Assembly: GCF_000725495.1 (NCBI RefSeq)
Contig: NZ_JNZD01000005.1
Coordinates: 186,001-250,000 of the forward strand
Direction: 5' to 3'
Origin: Streptomyces aureus
GTDB taxonomy: Bacteria; Actinomycetota; Actinomycetes; Streptomycetales; Streptomycetaceae
Length of the DNA: 64,000 bases
Within the stretch, counting starts at the first letter, position 1, and each line of letters begins with the position of its first letter. Under the pieces are notes generated by a model. That model made no database searches. It was not told the origin of the DNA and saw only the letters and a list, made by a program, of their open reading frames with translations. Made by a program: the position numbers and the translations under genes. Below, in pieces: positions 35,439 through 44,630 of the stretch.

Positions 35439-36652
35439 AGCCGGTTCGGTGATTGCCGCCGGTCCGCCAGGAGCCCGGCGGGTGCGGGTGCGGCGGAGCG
35501 GGGCGCCGCGGCCGGCCGTGTTCCGCAGAACTCCGCCTCGACCACCGCCTCCGCGTTCCCGGTCCAGTCTCCGTTGAAGTTGAAGGCGATGGAGTGGCGG
35601 CCGTCCTCGGTGGTGACGGCCACCGAGGACGAGCCGTGGATGCCGCCGTCGTGGCCCCAGATCCGGACACCGCAGCTCAGCGTCTGCTCCAGCAGGCCGA
35701 GTCCGTAGCCGCCGTTCGGGACGCCGTCGATGCGGACGATCGACTTCATCTCCTTCAGCTGCTCGCGCGGCAGGAGCCCGCCGCGCAGCAGGGCGCCGTA
35801 GAACCGGTCCAGATCGGCGTTGTCGGAGATCACCTCGCCCGCGGAGGAGGCCATGGAGGGGTTCAGGGCGGTGACGTCGTAGGTCGCTCCGGTGGTCGTC
35901 TCGGCCAGTTTGGAGTAGGCCCTGCTGTGCGGCCCGGGGACCGCCGACCGGGTCCCGGGCAGCGAAGTGGCTTGCAGGTTCAGGGGCTTGATGATCCGGT
36001 CGCGGATCTCGGAGGCGTAGGAACGGCCGGTGACCTTCTCGATCACCATGCCGGCCAGGACGTAGTTCGTGTTCGAGTAGTTCCAGGACGTGCCCGGGGC
36101 GAAGTCCGGCTTGTGGGCCAGGGCGACGGCGACGAGCTGTCCGGGAGTCAGCGTGTCGTAGCGGTGGCGGAGGAAGCCGTCCCTCGCGAAGTGCGTGGCG
36201 ACGAAGTCGTCGTCGGCCGTGTAGTTGAAGATCCCGCTGGTGTGGTTCAGGAGCTGACGGACGGTGATCTTCGAGCCGTCGTAGCCGTTGCCGCGTACCA
36301 CGCCGGGCAGCCAGGTCTCCACGGAGTCGTCCAGGGACAGCCGCTTCTCCGCCTCCAGTTGCAGCAGGACGGTGGAGACGAACGTCTTGGTGATGCTGCC
36401 CACCCGGTAGCGGTCGGCCGAGGAGCGCGGTGTGCCGGTCCGCAGGTCTCCCACGCCCGCGGTGGCGGACCAGCGGCCGCGGCGGTCCACGGCCGTCGCC
36501 GTCACCCCGGGCACCCCGTCGTGCACGGCCGCGCGGACGGCCTCCCGCGTCGCCGTGTGCCCGTCCCGCGCGGGCGCCGCCGCCGCGACGCCCGCCTGCG
36601 TCACCGCGGCTCCCGCGACGATCGCCCCCACCAGTGCCGTACGTACCCTCAT
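35435..36652 (-). CDS. Secreted serine hydrolase (class C beta-lactamase/D-Ala-D-Ala carboxypeptidase fold)
   Basis: The 405-residue precursor has a Sec signal (MRVRTALVGAIVAGAAVTQAGVAAAAPA, cleavage after about 26). The active site SITK has Ser86 and Lys89, the second motif is YSNTNY, and the third element HDGGIHG replaces KTG as in the AmpC/EstB/Pab87 group. ILNHTSGI-type LLNHTSGIFNYT is conserved. It probably acts on cell-wall peptides or esters outside the cell. A Pro/Ala tail of about 20 residues ends the protein. Confidence 0.9.
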   Translation of the reverse strand: MRVRTALVGAIVAGAAVTQAGVAAAAPARDGHTATREAVRAAVHDGVPGVTATAVDRRGRWSATAGVGDLRTGTPRSSADRYRVGSITKTFVSTVLLQLEAEKRLSLDDSVETWLPGVVRGNGYDGSKITVRQLLNHTSGIFNYTADDDFVATHFARDGFLRHRYDTLTPGQLVAVALAHKPDFAPGTSWNYSNTNYVLAGMVIEKVTGRSYASEIRDRIIKPLNLQATSLPGTRSAVPGPHSRAYSKLAETTTGATYDVTALNPSMASSAGEVISDNADLDRFYGALLRGGLLPREQLKEMKSIVRIDGVPNGGYGLGLLEQTLSCGVRIWGHDGGIHGSSSVAVTTEDGRHSIAFNFNGDWTGNAEAVVEAEFCGTRPAAAPRSAAPAPAGLLADRRQSPNRL

Positions 36653-36742
36653 GTCTTCCCCGTCTCGCTGTGGGACTCGGTCGGGGGGACGGACCCGGGA
36701 AGCCGCCGGCGGGTTGCCCGGCACGGGCGGGTTGATCCTTTT

Positions 36743-38524
36743 TCAGCCCTTCTTCAGGACCAGCTCGGTGTTGCGGTCGCGGGAGGCGCCCGAGAGGTCG
36801 GTGCGGGCGCCGGGGGCGTTGAAGGAGAGCTCCCGGTAGAGCGCCGCGAGGCCCGTCTGGCTGAGGTCGGAGAAGTCCGTGGCGTGCGGGGCCGCGGACT
36901 CGACGAGCGTGGTGAACAGCGAGAGCGTGCCGTCCTTGTTGTCGACCAGCTCGACGATCCGGGCGAGCTGGGGGAAGTCGACGTGGGAGGCGGTGCAGAT
37001 CTCCCAGAAGGAACGGTTGCCCGCGGCGGCGTGCGGGATGATCTCGTTCTTGTGGGTGTGGCCGTTCACCCAGGCCAGGGTGTTGGCGTACTTGGCGAGA
37101 AGGGCGACGACCTCCTCCCCGCCGTGCCGCCGCTCGGACGGGTGCGCGGGGTCGGGGTGGGTGTTGCGCATCGTCTTGCTGGTGTGGTGGCTGAAGACGA
37201 CGGCGTACGAGTCGCTGTTGTCGCGCAGGGTCTTCTCCAGCCAGCGCAGTTGGGCCGTGCCGATGGACCCCTCGTAGTGGCCGCCGGGGTCGGTGGTGTC
37301 CAGGCTGATCCCGATGACGTCCTCGGCGATGCGGAACGTGTAGTACTGGGTGCCCGCGGAGAGGTTCGCGGTGGAGTAGCCGTGGCCGATGGGGCCCGGC
37401 CCGGTGTGCGCGGGGTCGAGGTGCGCCTTGACGTACTCGGCCGGGGTGAACGGGGCGCGCTTCTCGTCGGGGGTGACCGAGCGCATCTGGCGGGTGTGCG
37501 CGCGGAGCAGGTCGTGGAACGCGGCGCCCTTGGGGCTGGTGCCGTTCTTGATGCTCTTGGCGAGCGCGGTGGCCTCCGTCGCGCCCAGCGACATCAGCTT
37601 CTTGCCGCCGACGGCGAAGTCGGTGAGGTAGGAGTCGCCGCGTGATCCGTAGCAGCCGAGCGGGAGCGCGTCGTGATTGCCGACGGTGGAGTACCAGGGC
37701 AGGTTCAGGCCGGGGCTGCGGACCTCGCGGATCGCCGCTTCCAGGAAGCCCTGGATGCGCGGGAAGCCGATCTGCTTGTCGGCGTCGCGCAGGGCCGCGT
37801 CGGGCTGCCAGTAGGTCTTCAGACCGCTGGCCTGGACGCCCTCGTAGTGCCGCGGGTCACCGCTGTTGGGGGTGATGCGGCCGCCGCTCATGACCTTCAG
37901 GAACCACTCCAGCTCCGTCTTGGAGTTGTTGTCGGTGTTGTCCCCGGTGGTCATGACGAAGTGCAGCGGGGAGCCGGTGACGGGGGATCCGTGCAGGGCG
38001 TTGACTCGCTCGATCAGCGAGACGGCGCCGGCGACGGTCAGCGCCTCCTGCGGGCGCCAGGCGCTCTTGTTCTGGGAGCGCAGGTACTCCAGGCGCAGCG
38101 GGTGCTGGGCGTCGATCAGGTGCAGATCGGTGAGCTGCACGAACGCGGCGAGGGTGGTGCGCCGGTCGGCCCGTCCCGCCTTGGCCGCGGCGAGTTCGTC
38201 GCGCACGACCCGCTTCCAGCCGGCCCCGTCGCCGAGCCGGCGGTAACCGGTGGAGCCGGAGCGCGGGGCGGCCACGGTGTTCACGGTCGTGCCGCGGGTG
38301 TACGGGACGAGCGCGGCCGGGGCGCGGCCGGACACGGAGGCCGGGCTCTGGGCGTGGGCGACGGAGTCGGCGACGGGTGCCTGGGCGGCGGTCGCCGCGT
38401 GCGCCGGGGACTGCGGGCGCAGGGCCAGGCCGAGGCCCGTGGTGAGGGACACCGCGCCGGTGGCGGCCAGCAGGGCACGGCGGTTGAGGGCGGGTACGGT
38501 GGCGACAGAGCGTGTGCGCGGCAT
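36743..38524 (-). CDS. Secreted metallophosphoesterase, TIGR03767 (PPA1498) type
   Basis: The 593-residue protein begins with a twin-arginine signal (NRRALLAATGAVSLTTGLGLAL), so it is exported folded. Calcineurin-like metal motifs appear in order: FVQLTDLHLID, MTTGDNTDNN, TVGNHD, VFSHHTS and VNGHTHKNE. The arrangement and length match the TIGR03767 family (from memory). It presumably hydrolyses extracellular phosphoesters; the substrate is unknown. ATG with GGGGAGA upstream. Confidence 0.88.
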   Translation of the reverse strand: MPRTRSVATVPALNRRALLAATGAVSLTTGLGLALRPQSPAHAATAAQAPVADSVAHAQSPASVSGRAPAALVPYTRGTTVNTVAAPRSGSTGYRRLGDGAGWKRVVRDELAAAKAGRADRRTTLAAFVQLTDLHLIDAQHPLRLEYLRSQNKSAWRPQEALTVAGAVSLIERVNALHGSPVTGSPLHFVMTTGDNTDNNSKTELEWFLKVMSGGRITPNSGDPRHYEGVQASGLKTYWQPDAALRDADKQIGFPRIQGFLEAAIREVRSPGLNLPWYSTVGNHDALPLGCYGSRGDSYLTDFAVGGKKLMSLGATEATALAKSIKNGTSPKGAAFHDLLRAHTRQMRSVTPDEKRAPFTPAEYVKAHLDPAHTGPGPIGHGYSTANLSAGTQYYTFRIAEDVIGISLDTTDPGGHYEGSIGTAQLRWLEKTLRDNSDSYAVVFSHHTSKTMRNTHPDPAHPSERRHGGEEVVALLAKYANTLAWVNGHTHKNEIIPHAAAGNRSFWEICTASHVDFPQLARIVELVDNKDGTLSLFTTLVESAAPHATDFSDLSQTGLAALYRELSFNAPGARTDLSGASRDRNTELVLKKG

Positions 38525-38783
38525 GGCGCGGTCTCCCCGAGTGCGAACGCGTCGACAGTGGCCGCGGGGCGCCCGGATGGCGAACTCCCCGCTCGTACTG
38601 GATCGTTGGCACTGGGGATGACCTGCGCGTTAACTGGACGGCAACGGGTGACGCCGATCACCGTACGTCGATCTCGGCGCACCCTGGGCGTCCATGGAGT
38701 TCCCTCCGAACGGCCGGTGGAGGGTCACTCCGCGTTCATCTTGCGGGGTAGGGGAGGTGGATCCGGGTGCGCCGGCCGCCGGT

Positions 38784-39698
38784 TCACGGATTGGCCGGGG
38801 AGTAGGCGGGGGCGGACCAGCACAGCGGACTGGCGGCGGGGGTCTCGACGGCCCCGGCGAGCGTGAAGCGGACGGTGCGCCCGCCGTCGGGGGTGAACTC
38901 GGTGCGGGCCGTGCCGGTGAGCTGGAGTGCCGTTCCCGAGGTCCAGTCCAGGAAGAGCAGGCCGGCGCGCGGGTCCTCGGTGAGGTTGCCGAGGCTCAGG
39001 AACATGGAGTTCCCGGGGTAGTCGCGCCAGCTCAGTTCGCCCGGCGTCTCGACGCGCACGAAGCCGGGGTTGCCGCCGCGGTGACTCGCGTCGGCGCCGC
39101 GCGCGTGGACGGTGGCGAGGAAGAAGGTGTCGGCCCTCTCGACGAACTCCCGCTGGTCGGGGGTGAGTTCCCCGCCGTGGCGGGCGGGGCCCGGCGACCG
39201 TCCCGGCACCGTCTCGTAGGTGTCCCTCTTCTGGAGGTACTTGGGGCAGTTGGCGAAGACCCGGTCCGCCTCCACCGCGAAGCCGCGGGGGGCCGGCCGG
39301 ACCCGGCCGTCCAGACGCATACGGCGGCGGGTGCGCGGGTCGAGGGCGATGGTGCCGACGGCGGTGCCCCGGGTGCCGAGCGCGGCCGTGAGCGGATCGC
39401 CGGCCGGGAGGCGGCCCGCGACGGAGAGCAGGCGGGACCCGACGGCCCGGACGAATCCCGGCGGCCCGGTGAGCAGCGAGGCCCACACTCCGCCTCCCCC
39501 GCCCTGAGCCGCCCCGCCGCCCTCCTCTTCGCCTCCGCCCTCCACGGCCGCCGCGCCGACGACCAGGAAGGGCTGGAGTTCGAGGAAGGCGGCCGCGACC
39601 GGGCGGATGTCCTGTCCGAGGGACCGGCCCACGTGGTCGGCGAGGTCCCGGACGCCGACGCGGTCCTGGATCGCCCGCGAGCCGGAGTGATACGTCAT
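38784..39698 (-). CDS. Pyridoxamine 5'-phosphate oxidase-family flavoprotein
   Basis: The 304-residue protein has a split-barrel FMN/F420-binding fold. The C-terminal part carries FFLATVHARGADASHRGGNPGFVRV and LLFLDWTSGTALQLTGTARTEF, typical of the larger actinobacterial PNPOx-like proteins with an added N-terminal domain. True PNPOx is about 215 residues, so a vitamin B6 role is unlikely. It is translated from ATG 39698 with GGGAG, 14 bp after the VOC gene, as a two-gene operon divergent from the CGNR regulator. Confidence 0.82.
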   Translation of the reverse strand: MTYHSGSRAIQDRVGVRDLADHVGRSLGQDIRPVAAAFLELQPFLVVGAAAVEGGGEEEGGGAAQGGGGGVWASLLTGPPGFVRAVGSRLLSVAGRLPAGDPLTAALGTRGTAVGTIALDPRTRRRMRLDGRVRPAPRGFAVEADRVFANCPKYLQKRDTYETVPGRSPGPARHGGELTPDQREFVERADTFFLATVHARGADASHRGGNPGFVRVETPGELSWRDYPGNSMFLSLGNLTEDPRAGLLFLDWTSGTALQLTGTARTEFTPDGGRTVRFTLAGAVETPAASPLCWSAPAYSPANP

Positions 39699-39712
39699 GA
39701 CATCTCCCGGTC

Positions 39713-40177
39713 CTAGAAGAAGCCGCAGGTCGGTGCGGAGCCGTTCGGCGCCGGGGCCTCCCCGGCGCCGCTCGCCGTGAAGATCTCCAGCCGGGTGCCG
39801 TCCGGGTCGTGGAAGAAGACGCCGCCCGAGACCGCGCCCTCGCGGTGGGCGACCACGCCGTCGTGGGCGAACGTCACGCCGTACTCGCGCAGGGCGCTCT
39901 CGTACTCCCGGACCTGTTCGAGGGAGTCGGCCTCGAAGGCGAGGTGGTGCAGGCCCGCGCGAGCCGCGTCGAAGCCGCCGCCCGCCTGCTGCCACAGCGT
40001 GAGCACGGGGCGCCCGTCCCCGGACAGGGGCCCGAGGAACGCGTACCGCCGCTCGCCCTCTTCGCCCTCCTCCTTGCCCTCGCCCAGCACCCCGAAGCCG
40101 AGGACGTCGCGATAGAAGGCGAGCGAGCGGTCGAGGTCCGTGACGTTCAGGCCGACGTGGCCGGTGCGCAGCGTCAT
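39713..40177 (-). CDS. VOC-family (glyoxalase/bleomycin resistance-like) protein
   Basis: The 154-residue vicinal-oxygen-chelate protein has two beta-alpha-beta-beta-beta modules: GHVGLNVTDLDRSLAFYRDVLGFG at the start and GLHHLAFEADSLEQV...GGVFFHDPDGTRLEIFT at the end, with metal ligands His and Glu in place. The family includes glyoxalases, dioxygenases and binding proteins; no specific reaction can be given. ATG follows AAAGGGAC. Confidence 0.85.
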   Translation of the reverse strand: MTLRTGHVGLNVTDLDRSLAFYRDVLGFGVLGEGKEEGEEGERRYAFLGPLSGDGRPVLTLWQQAGGGFDAARAGLHHLAFEADSLEQVREYESALREYGVTFAHDGVVAHREGAVSGGVFFHDPDGTRLEIFTASGAGEAPAPNGSAPTCGFF

Positions 40178-40200
40178 GACAGTCCCTTTCTGCCGATGGC

Positions 40201-40303
40201 CGCCCCCACAGGGGCTAACCCTTGACATTGACATTAAAGGTTAGAATCGAGAGCGTCAACCAGTGACCTACTCTTGACTGGTTAGCAGCGAAGGGAGACC
40301 CCC
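40201..40303. promoter_or_regulatory. Divergent control region with a 7-bp dyad
   Basis: This AT-richer gap has the dyad AACCAGT-N12-ACTGGTT (40258-40264 with 40277-40283). Two adjacent TTGACA copies lie at 40222-40233. On the minus strand TTGACG-N17-TAATGT (40259 to 40231) could be the promoter of the VOC/PNPOx operon. The dyad lies just upstream of that promoter and 20 bp before the CGNR start, well placed as a shared operator. Confidence 0.5.
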
Positions 40304-40873
40304 ATGTCCACCGGTCCCGACCCCCGGCCCCTCACCGGCGAGCCGGTCTCGCTCGACCTGCTCAACACCCGCTGGGTCCACGACGGCGCGGTGCGGGACC
40401 TGCTGGCGGACACCGAGGGCCTCGCGGTGTGGCTGGCGGGCAACGACCTCGACTTCCCGGCCGACGGCACGGTCCTGCGGCACACCCTCGAGGCCCGGGA
40501 CGCCCTGCGCGCCGCGGTCGACACCCCCCACGGGCAGGACGGGGACCAGGACCCCCGCTTCCCGGCGCAGGCCGCGGCCCGGGTCGACGCCGTCCTCGCC
40601 CACGGACGGGTCCGGCTGACGCTGACCGACCGCGGACCGGGCGGGACACCGGAGTTCGACGACCCCTCCTGGGGGCCGGCCTGGCTCGCCGCGCGCGACT
40701 ACCTGGAACTGCTCCGGGCTGCCCCGGACCGCATCCGGCGGTGCGCCCACGAGGCGTGCGTCCTGCACTTCTTCGACACCTCGCGCAACGGCACCCGCCG
40801 CTGGTGCTCGATGGCGGCCTGCGGTAACCGCGCGAAGGCGTCCCGCCACTACGCGCGCACAAAAGAGAGCTGA
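40304..40873 (+). CDS. CGNR zinc-finger transcriptional regulator
   Basis: The 189-residue protein has an N-terminal ABATE-type ligand-binding region (LTGEPVSLDLLNTRWVH) and a C-terminal zinc finger CAHEACVLHFFD...WCSMAACGNRAKASRHY containing the name-giving CGNR. Such regulators usually control a divergent neighbour. AAGGGAGA precedes the ATG. It likely represses the VOC/PNPOx pair through the dyad in the shared gap. Confidence 0.9.
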   Translation: MSTGPDPRPLTGEPVSLDLLNTRWVHDGAVRDLLADTEGLAVWLAGNDLDFPADGTVLRHTLEARDALRAAVDTPHGQDGDQDPRFPAQAAARVDAVLAHGRVRLTLTDRGPGGTPEFDDPSWGPAWLAARDYLELLRAAPDRIRRCAHEACVLHFFDTSRNGTRRWCSMAACGNRAKASRHYARTKES

Positions 40874-41116
40874 ATCGACAAAGCGAGACACCGAGCCGTC
40901 CGGGATATCCGTTCATAGCGGGTCATCGACGGCATGACGCATGGCGGAAGTACGCCATGCGTCCATCCCCGCTTGGTCAACTCTCCCCAAACAACTACCC
41001 CTTGGGTAAAGCTGAGCGGTCATCCGGGTCCACATTCCGGACTGATGCGGCCGGTCCCGAAAGAACCGCCGGAACCGGTCGTTCCGCGCTCGTTCCTTTA
41101 CCTACAAGGGATGCAG

Positions 41117-44100
41117 ATGATCTCCGACCCTCAGCGCGCACCGATATCGGGCGCGAGACGCGTGGCCCGCCTGGCCATGGCAGCGGGCCTGGTGGCCGCG
41201 CTCTCCGCGGCCGGGCCGATACCCATGGCCTTCTCCGCGGACGCGGGTGCGCCCACGGCCGACCCCGGCACCAAGTCCGCCGCCGCCAAACTCGGTTCGA
41301 ACGACGCCGACCTGCTCGCCGAGGCCAAGGCCAACGGCGACAAGAACGTCACGATGATGATCGCGACGGCTCCCGGCCAGACCGAGCAGGTCGCCAAGGA
41401 GCTGGACGCGGTCAAGGGCGGCTCGGTGGGCCGCAGTTACGACAAGCTCGGCTACGTCCGCGCCACCGTCCCCACGGGCAGGGCGGACGCGGCCATCGCC
41501 GCCGCCGCGAAGCTCTCCTCGGTGCACGGGATCGACCTGCGCCAGGAGATCGCGCTGGACGACCCGACCCCGAGCGCCGACACGGCCCGGCACGGCTCCA
41601 ACACCTCCACGGCCACCACCTATTCGGGTCCCGGCAAGAACACCCCCGCCACCAACCCGTACAACCCGTCCTTCGAGACCGGTGCGGTCGACTTCGTCAA
41701 GGACCACCCGAAGGCGGACGGCCGGGGCATCACCATCGGCATCCTGGACTCCGGCGTCGACCTGGGCCACCCCGCGCTGCAGAAGACCACCACCGGCGAG
41801 CGCAAGATCGTCGACTGGGTCACGTCGACCGACCCGATCCTCGACAGCGACGCGACCTGGCGCCCGATGGTCACCCCGGTGGCCGGGCCCACCTTCACGT
41901 ACAGCGGCAAGACGTGGACGGCGCCGGCGGGTTCGTACGAGATCAGCACGTTCCGGGAGTCGGCGACGGCGGGCGGCGACGCCGCGGGCGACGCGAACCG
42001 CGACGGTGACACCACCGACGCGTGGGGCGTCCTCTACGACCCGGCGGCGGGCACGGTCACCGTCGACCTGAACAACAACAGCGACTTCACCGACGACACC
42101 CCGATGAAGCCGTACAAGGACGGTTTCCAGATCGGCTACTTCGGTACCGACAACCCGGCGACGGACGTCGTCGAGCGGCAGCCGTTCGTCGTGGAGATCC
42201 GCAAGGACGTACCCATGGACCCGTACGGCGGGACCTGGGTCGGCAAGAAGGCCGACTTCGTCAACATCGGCGTCATCGAGTCCGAGCACGGCACCCACGT
42301 CGCCGGCATCACCTCCGCCAACGGGCTGTTCGGCGGGAAGATGAACGGCGCCGCGCCCGGCGCGAAGATCGTCTCCTCGCGCGCCTGCACCTGGACCGGC
42401 GGCTGCACCAACGTGGCGCTCACCGAGGGCATGATCGACCTCGTCGCCAACCGCGGCGTGGACATCGTCAACATGTCCATCGGCGGTCTGCCCGCGCTCA
42501 ACGACGGCAACAACGCGCGCGCCGAGCTCTACACGCGTCTCATCGACACCTACGGCGTCCAGCTGGTGATCTCCGCCGGCAACTCCGGCCCCGGCGCGAA
42601 CACCATCGGCGACCCGGGCCTGGCCGACAAGGTCATCTCGGTCGGCGCGACCATCTCCAAGGAGACCTGGGCCGCCAACTACGGCTCCCAGGTGGAGACG
42701 AAGTACGCGATGCTGCCCTTCTCCTCGCGCGGCCCGCGTGAGGACGGCGGCTTCACGCCGACGCTGAGCGCGCCCGGCGCCTCCATCAACTCCACCCAGA
42801 CCTGGCTGCCCGGCTCCCCGGTCGCCGAGGCGGGCTACTCCCTCCCGGCCGGTTACTCGATGCTCCAGGGCACTTCGATGGCCTCCCCGCAGGCCGCGGG
42901 TGCCTCGGCGCTGCTGCTGAGCGCCGCGAAGCAGAAGGGCATCGCCCTCACCCCGGCCACCCTGCGCACCGCGCTGACGTCGACCGCCGACCACATCAAG
43001 GGCGTCCAGGCGTACGCGGAGGGCGCGGGCCTGATCGACATCGACGCCGCCTGGGACTCCATCCGGGACGGCGCCACCGCCCACGACTACACCGTCAAGG
43101 CGCCGGTCGACACCGCGATCGACTACGCGCTGAAGACCCCGGGCTTCGGCACCGGCCTGTACGACCGCGAGGGCGGCCTCAAGGCCGGCCAGCGCAAGAC
43201 GTACGACGTCACCGTCACCCGCACCTCGGGCCCGGACCGGGCGGTCCGGCACGAGCTGTCCTTCGAGAACAACGCCGGTGACACGTTCCGGATCCTCGGC
43301 AAGGACGAGGTGAACCTGCCGCTGAACCAGCCGGTGACCGTCAAGGTCCAGGCCGCGCCGAAGTCGGCCGGGCTCAAGAGCGCGATCCTCGAGGTCGACG
43401 ACCCGCGCACCGAGGGCGTCGACAAGCAGATCCTGACGACCGTCGTGGTCTCCTCGCCGGTGAAGTACACCTACGCGGCCTCGGGTTCGGTGCAGCGCAA
43501 CAGCACCACCTCGTACTTCGTGACGGTCCCCGAGGGCGCCACGTCCCTGGAGGTCGCCATCGGCGGGCTCAAGGACAAGAGCCAGACCCGCTTCATCGCG
43601 ATCCACCCCTACGGCGTCCCGGTCGACAACACCAGCACGCCGTACTGCTACAACAACTACCTCGACGGCAACGGCTGCAAGCCCGACGTGCGTTCGTACG
43701 CCGCCCCGCAGCCCGGCGTCTGGGAGATCGAGGTCGAGGCGCGCCGCACCTCGCCGCTGCTCGACAACCCGTACAAGCTCGACGTCGCCGTGCTCGGCGC
43801 GGCCTTCGACCCGGCCGTCGTGACCGTCCCCGAGGCCAAGGTCGGCACCCCGGCCACCGCCTCCTGGAAGGTGACGAACAAGTTCGCGGCGCTCGACGGC
43901 ACCCTGAAGGGCGGTCCGCTCGGTTCCTCCAAGAACGCGCGGCCGACCATCACCGAGGGCGCCACCCAGGTCACCACGGTCGAGGTGCCCGCGGGCGCGG
44001 CCTCGCTCGACGTGGCCATCGGCAACGTCTCGGACAACGCCGCCGACCTCGACCTGACGGTGAAGAACGCCGCCGGGACCGTCGTCGGCCAGTCCGCCGA

Positions 44101-44425
44101 CGGGGACTCGGAGGAGGCCGTCTCCATCGCCTCCCCCGCCGCCGGGACCTACACGATCGAGGTCGCCGGCTACTCGGTGCCCTCGGGTTCGACCGCCTAC
44201 GACTACCGGGACGTGTTCTTCTCCAGCGCGCTCGGCACGGTCTCGGTCGACGGCACCACCCCGGTGAAGCTCGCCACCGGCGCCTCGGCCACGGTGTCCG
44301 GCACGGTCACCGCCGCGGCGCCCGCGCCCGAGGGACGCGAGTTCTTCGGGCAGGTCCAGCTGGTGAACGCGCGCGGCACGGTCGCGGGCCTCGGCAGCGT
44401 GAAGATCGACAAGGTCACTCCGTAG
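41117..44425 (+). CDS. Large secreted S8 subtilisin-like protease
   Basis: The 1102-residue precursor has a signal (ARRVARLAMAAGLVAALSAAGPIPMAFSA), an inhibitor-like propeptide (about 40-150), then the catalytic domain: Asp211 in ILDSGVDLGHP, His394 in ESEHGTHVAG and Ser587 in GTSMASPQAAG, with oxyanion Asn in SAGNSGPG. A 180-residue insertion separates Asp and His, unusual for plain subtilisins. The last 500 residues are beta-rich, ending in a PPC-like domain (AGTYTIEVAGYS). Two ATGs are close together; 41117 is favoured because AAGGGA is 5 bases upstream, whereas it touches the ATG at 41111. Confidence 0.92.
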   Translation: MISDPQRAPISGARRVARLAMAAGLVAALSAAGPIPMAFSADAGAPTADPGTKSAAAKLGSNDADLLAEAKANGDKNVTMMIATAPGQTEQVAKELDAVKGGSVGRSYDKLGYVRATVPTGRADAAIAAAAKLSSVHGIDLRQEIALDDPTPSADTARHGSNTSTATTYSGPGKNTPATNPYNPSFETGAVDFVKDHPKADGRGITIGILDSGVDLGHPALQKTTTGERKIVDWVTSTDPILDSDATWRPMVTPVAGPTFTYSGKTWTAPAGSYEISTFRESATAGGDAAGDANRDGDTTDAWGVLYDPAAGTVTVDLNNNSDFTDDTPMKPYKDGFQIGYFGTDNPATDVVERQPFVVEIRKDVPMDPYGGTWVGKKADFVNIGVIESEHGTHVAGITSANGLFGGKMNGAAPGAKIVSSRACTWTGGCTNVALTEGMIDLVANRGVDIVNMSIGGLPALNDGNNARAELYTRLIDTYGVQLVISAGNSGPGANTIGDPGLADKVISVGATISKETWAANYGSQVETKYAMLPFSSRGPREDGGFTPTLSAPGASINSTQTWLPGSPVAEAGYSLPAGYSMLQGTSMASPQAAGASALLLSAAKQKGIALTPATLRTALTSTADHIKGVQAYAEGAGLIDIDAAWDSIRDGATAHDYTVKAPVDTAIDYALKTPGFGTGLYDREGGLKAGQRKTYDVTVTRTSGPDRAVRHELSFENNAGDTFRILGKDEVNLPLNQPVTVKVQAAPKSAGLKSAILEVDDPRTEGVDKQILTTVVVSSPVKYTYAASGSVQRNSTTSYFVTVPEGATSLEVAIGGLKDKSQTRFIAIHPYGVPVDNTSTPYCYNNYLDGNGCKPDVRSYAAPQPGVWEIEVEARRTSPLLDNPYKLDVAVLGAAFDPAVVTVPEAKVGTPATASWKVTNKFAALDGTLKGGPLGSSKNARPTITEGATQVTTVEVPAGAASLDVAIGNVSDNAADLDLTVKNAAGTVVGQSADGDSEEAVSIASPAAGTYTIEVAGYSVPSGSTAYDYRDVFFSSALGTVSVDGTTPVKLATGASATVSGTVTAAAPAPEGREFFGQVQLVNARGTVAGLGSVKIDKVTP

Positions 44426-44463
44426 CGGTGTGACCCCCGGCCGCGCGAGCGGTCCGGGGCAGG

Positions 44464-44496
44464 GGGCGGGCGTCCGGGAACGGGCGCCCGCCCTTT
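44464..44496 (+). terminator. Terminator after S8 protease gene
   Basis: A 9-bp perfect stem GGGCGGGCG/CGCCCGCCC (44464-44472 with 44485-44493) is followed by TTT. Confidence 0.7.
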
Positions 44497-44560
44497 CGCG
44501 TTTCCCCCGCCGGGTGCCGGGTGCCGGGGCGCGGCGCATCCCCGGGAACCGGCGTCACCG

Positions 44561-44630
44561 GTCACGGCACAACCCCGGGGACCCGGCGTCCCGCGTCACG
44601 GCACAACCCCCGGGGACCCGGCGTCACTCG
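44561..44630. repeat. Two direct copies of about 34 bp
   Basis: GTCACGGCACAACCCC(c)GGGGACCCGGCGTC occurs at 44561 and again at 44595; a partial third copy (CCCCGGGAACCGGCGTCAC) precedes them. They run into the 3' end of the next gene on the minus strand. Confidence 0.65.

Noticed and set aside
41102..44539. 1145-residue open frame antisense to the S8 protease
   Set aside because: Low-complexity shadow with no recognisable motif; the sense frame has an intact catalytic triad.
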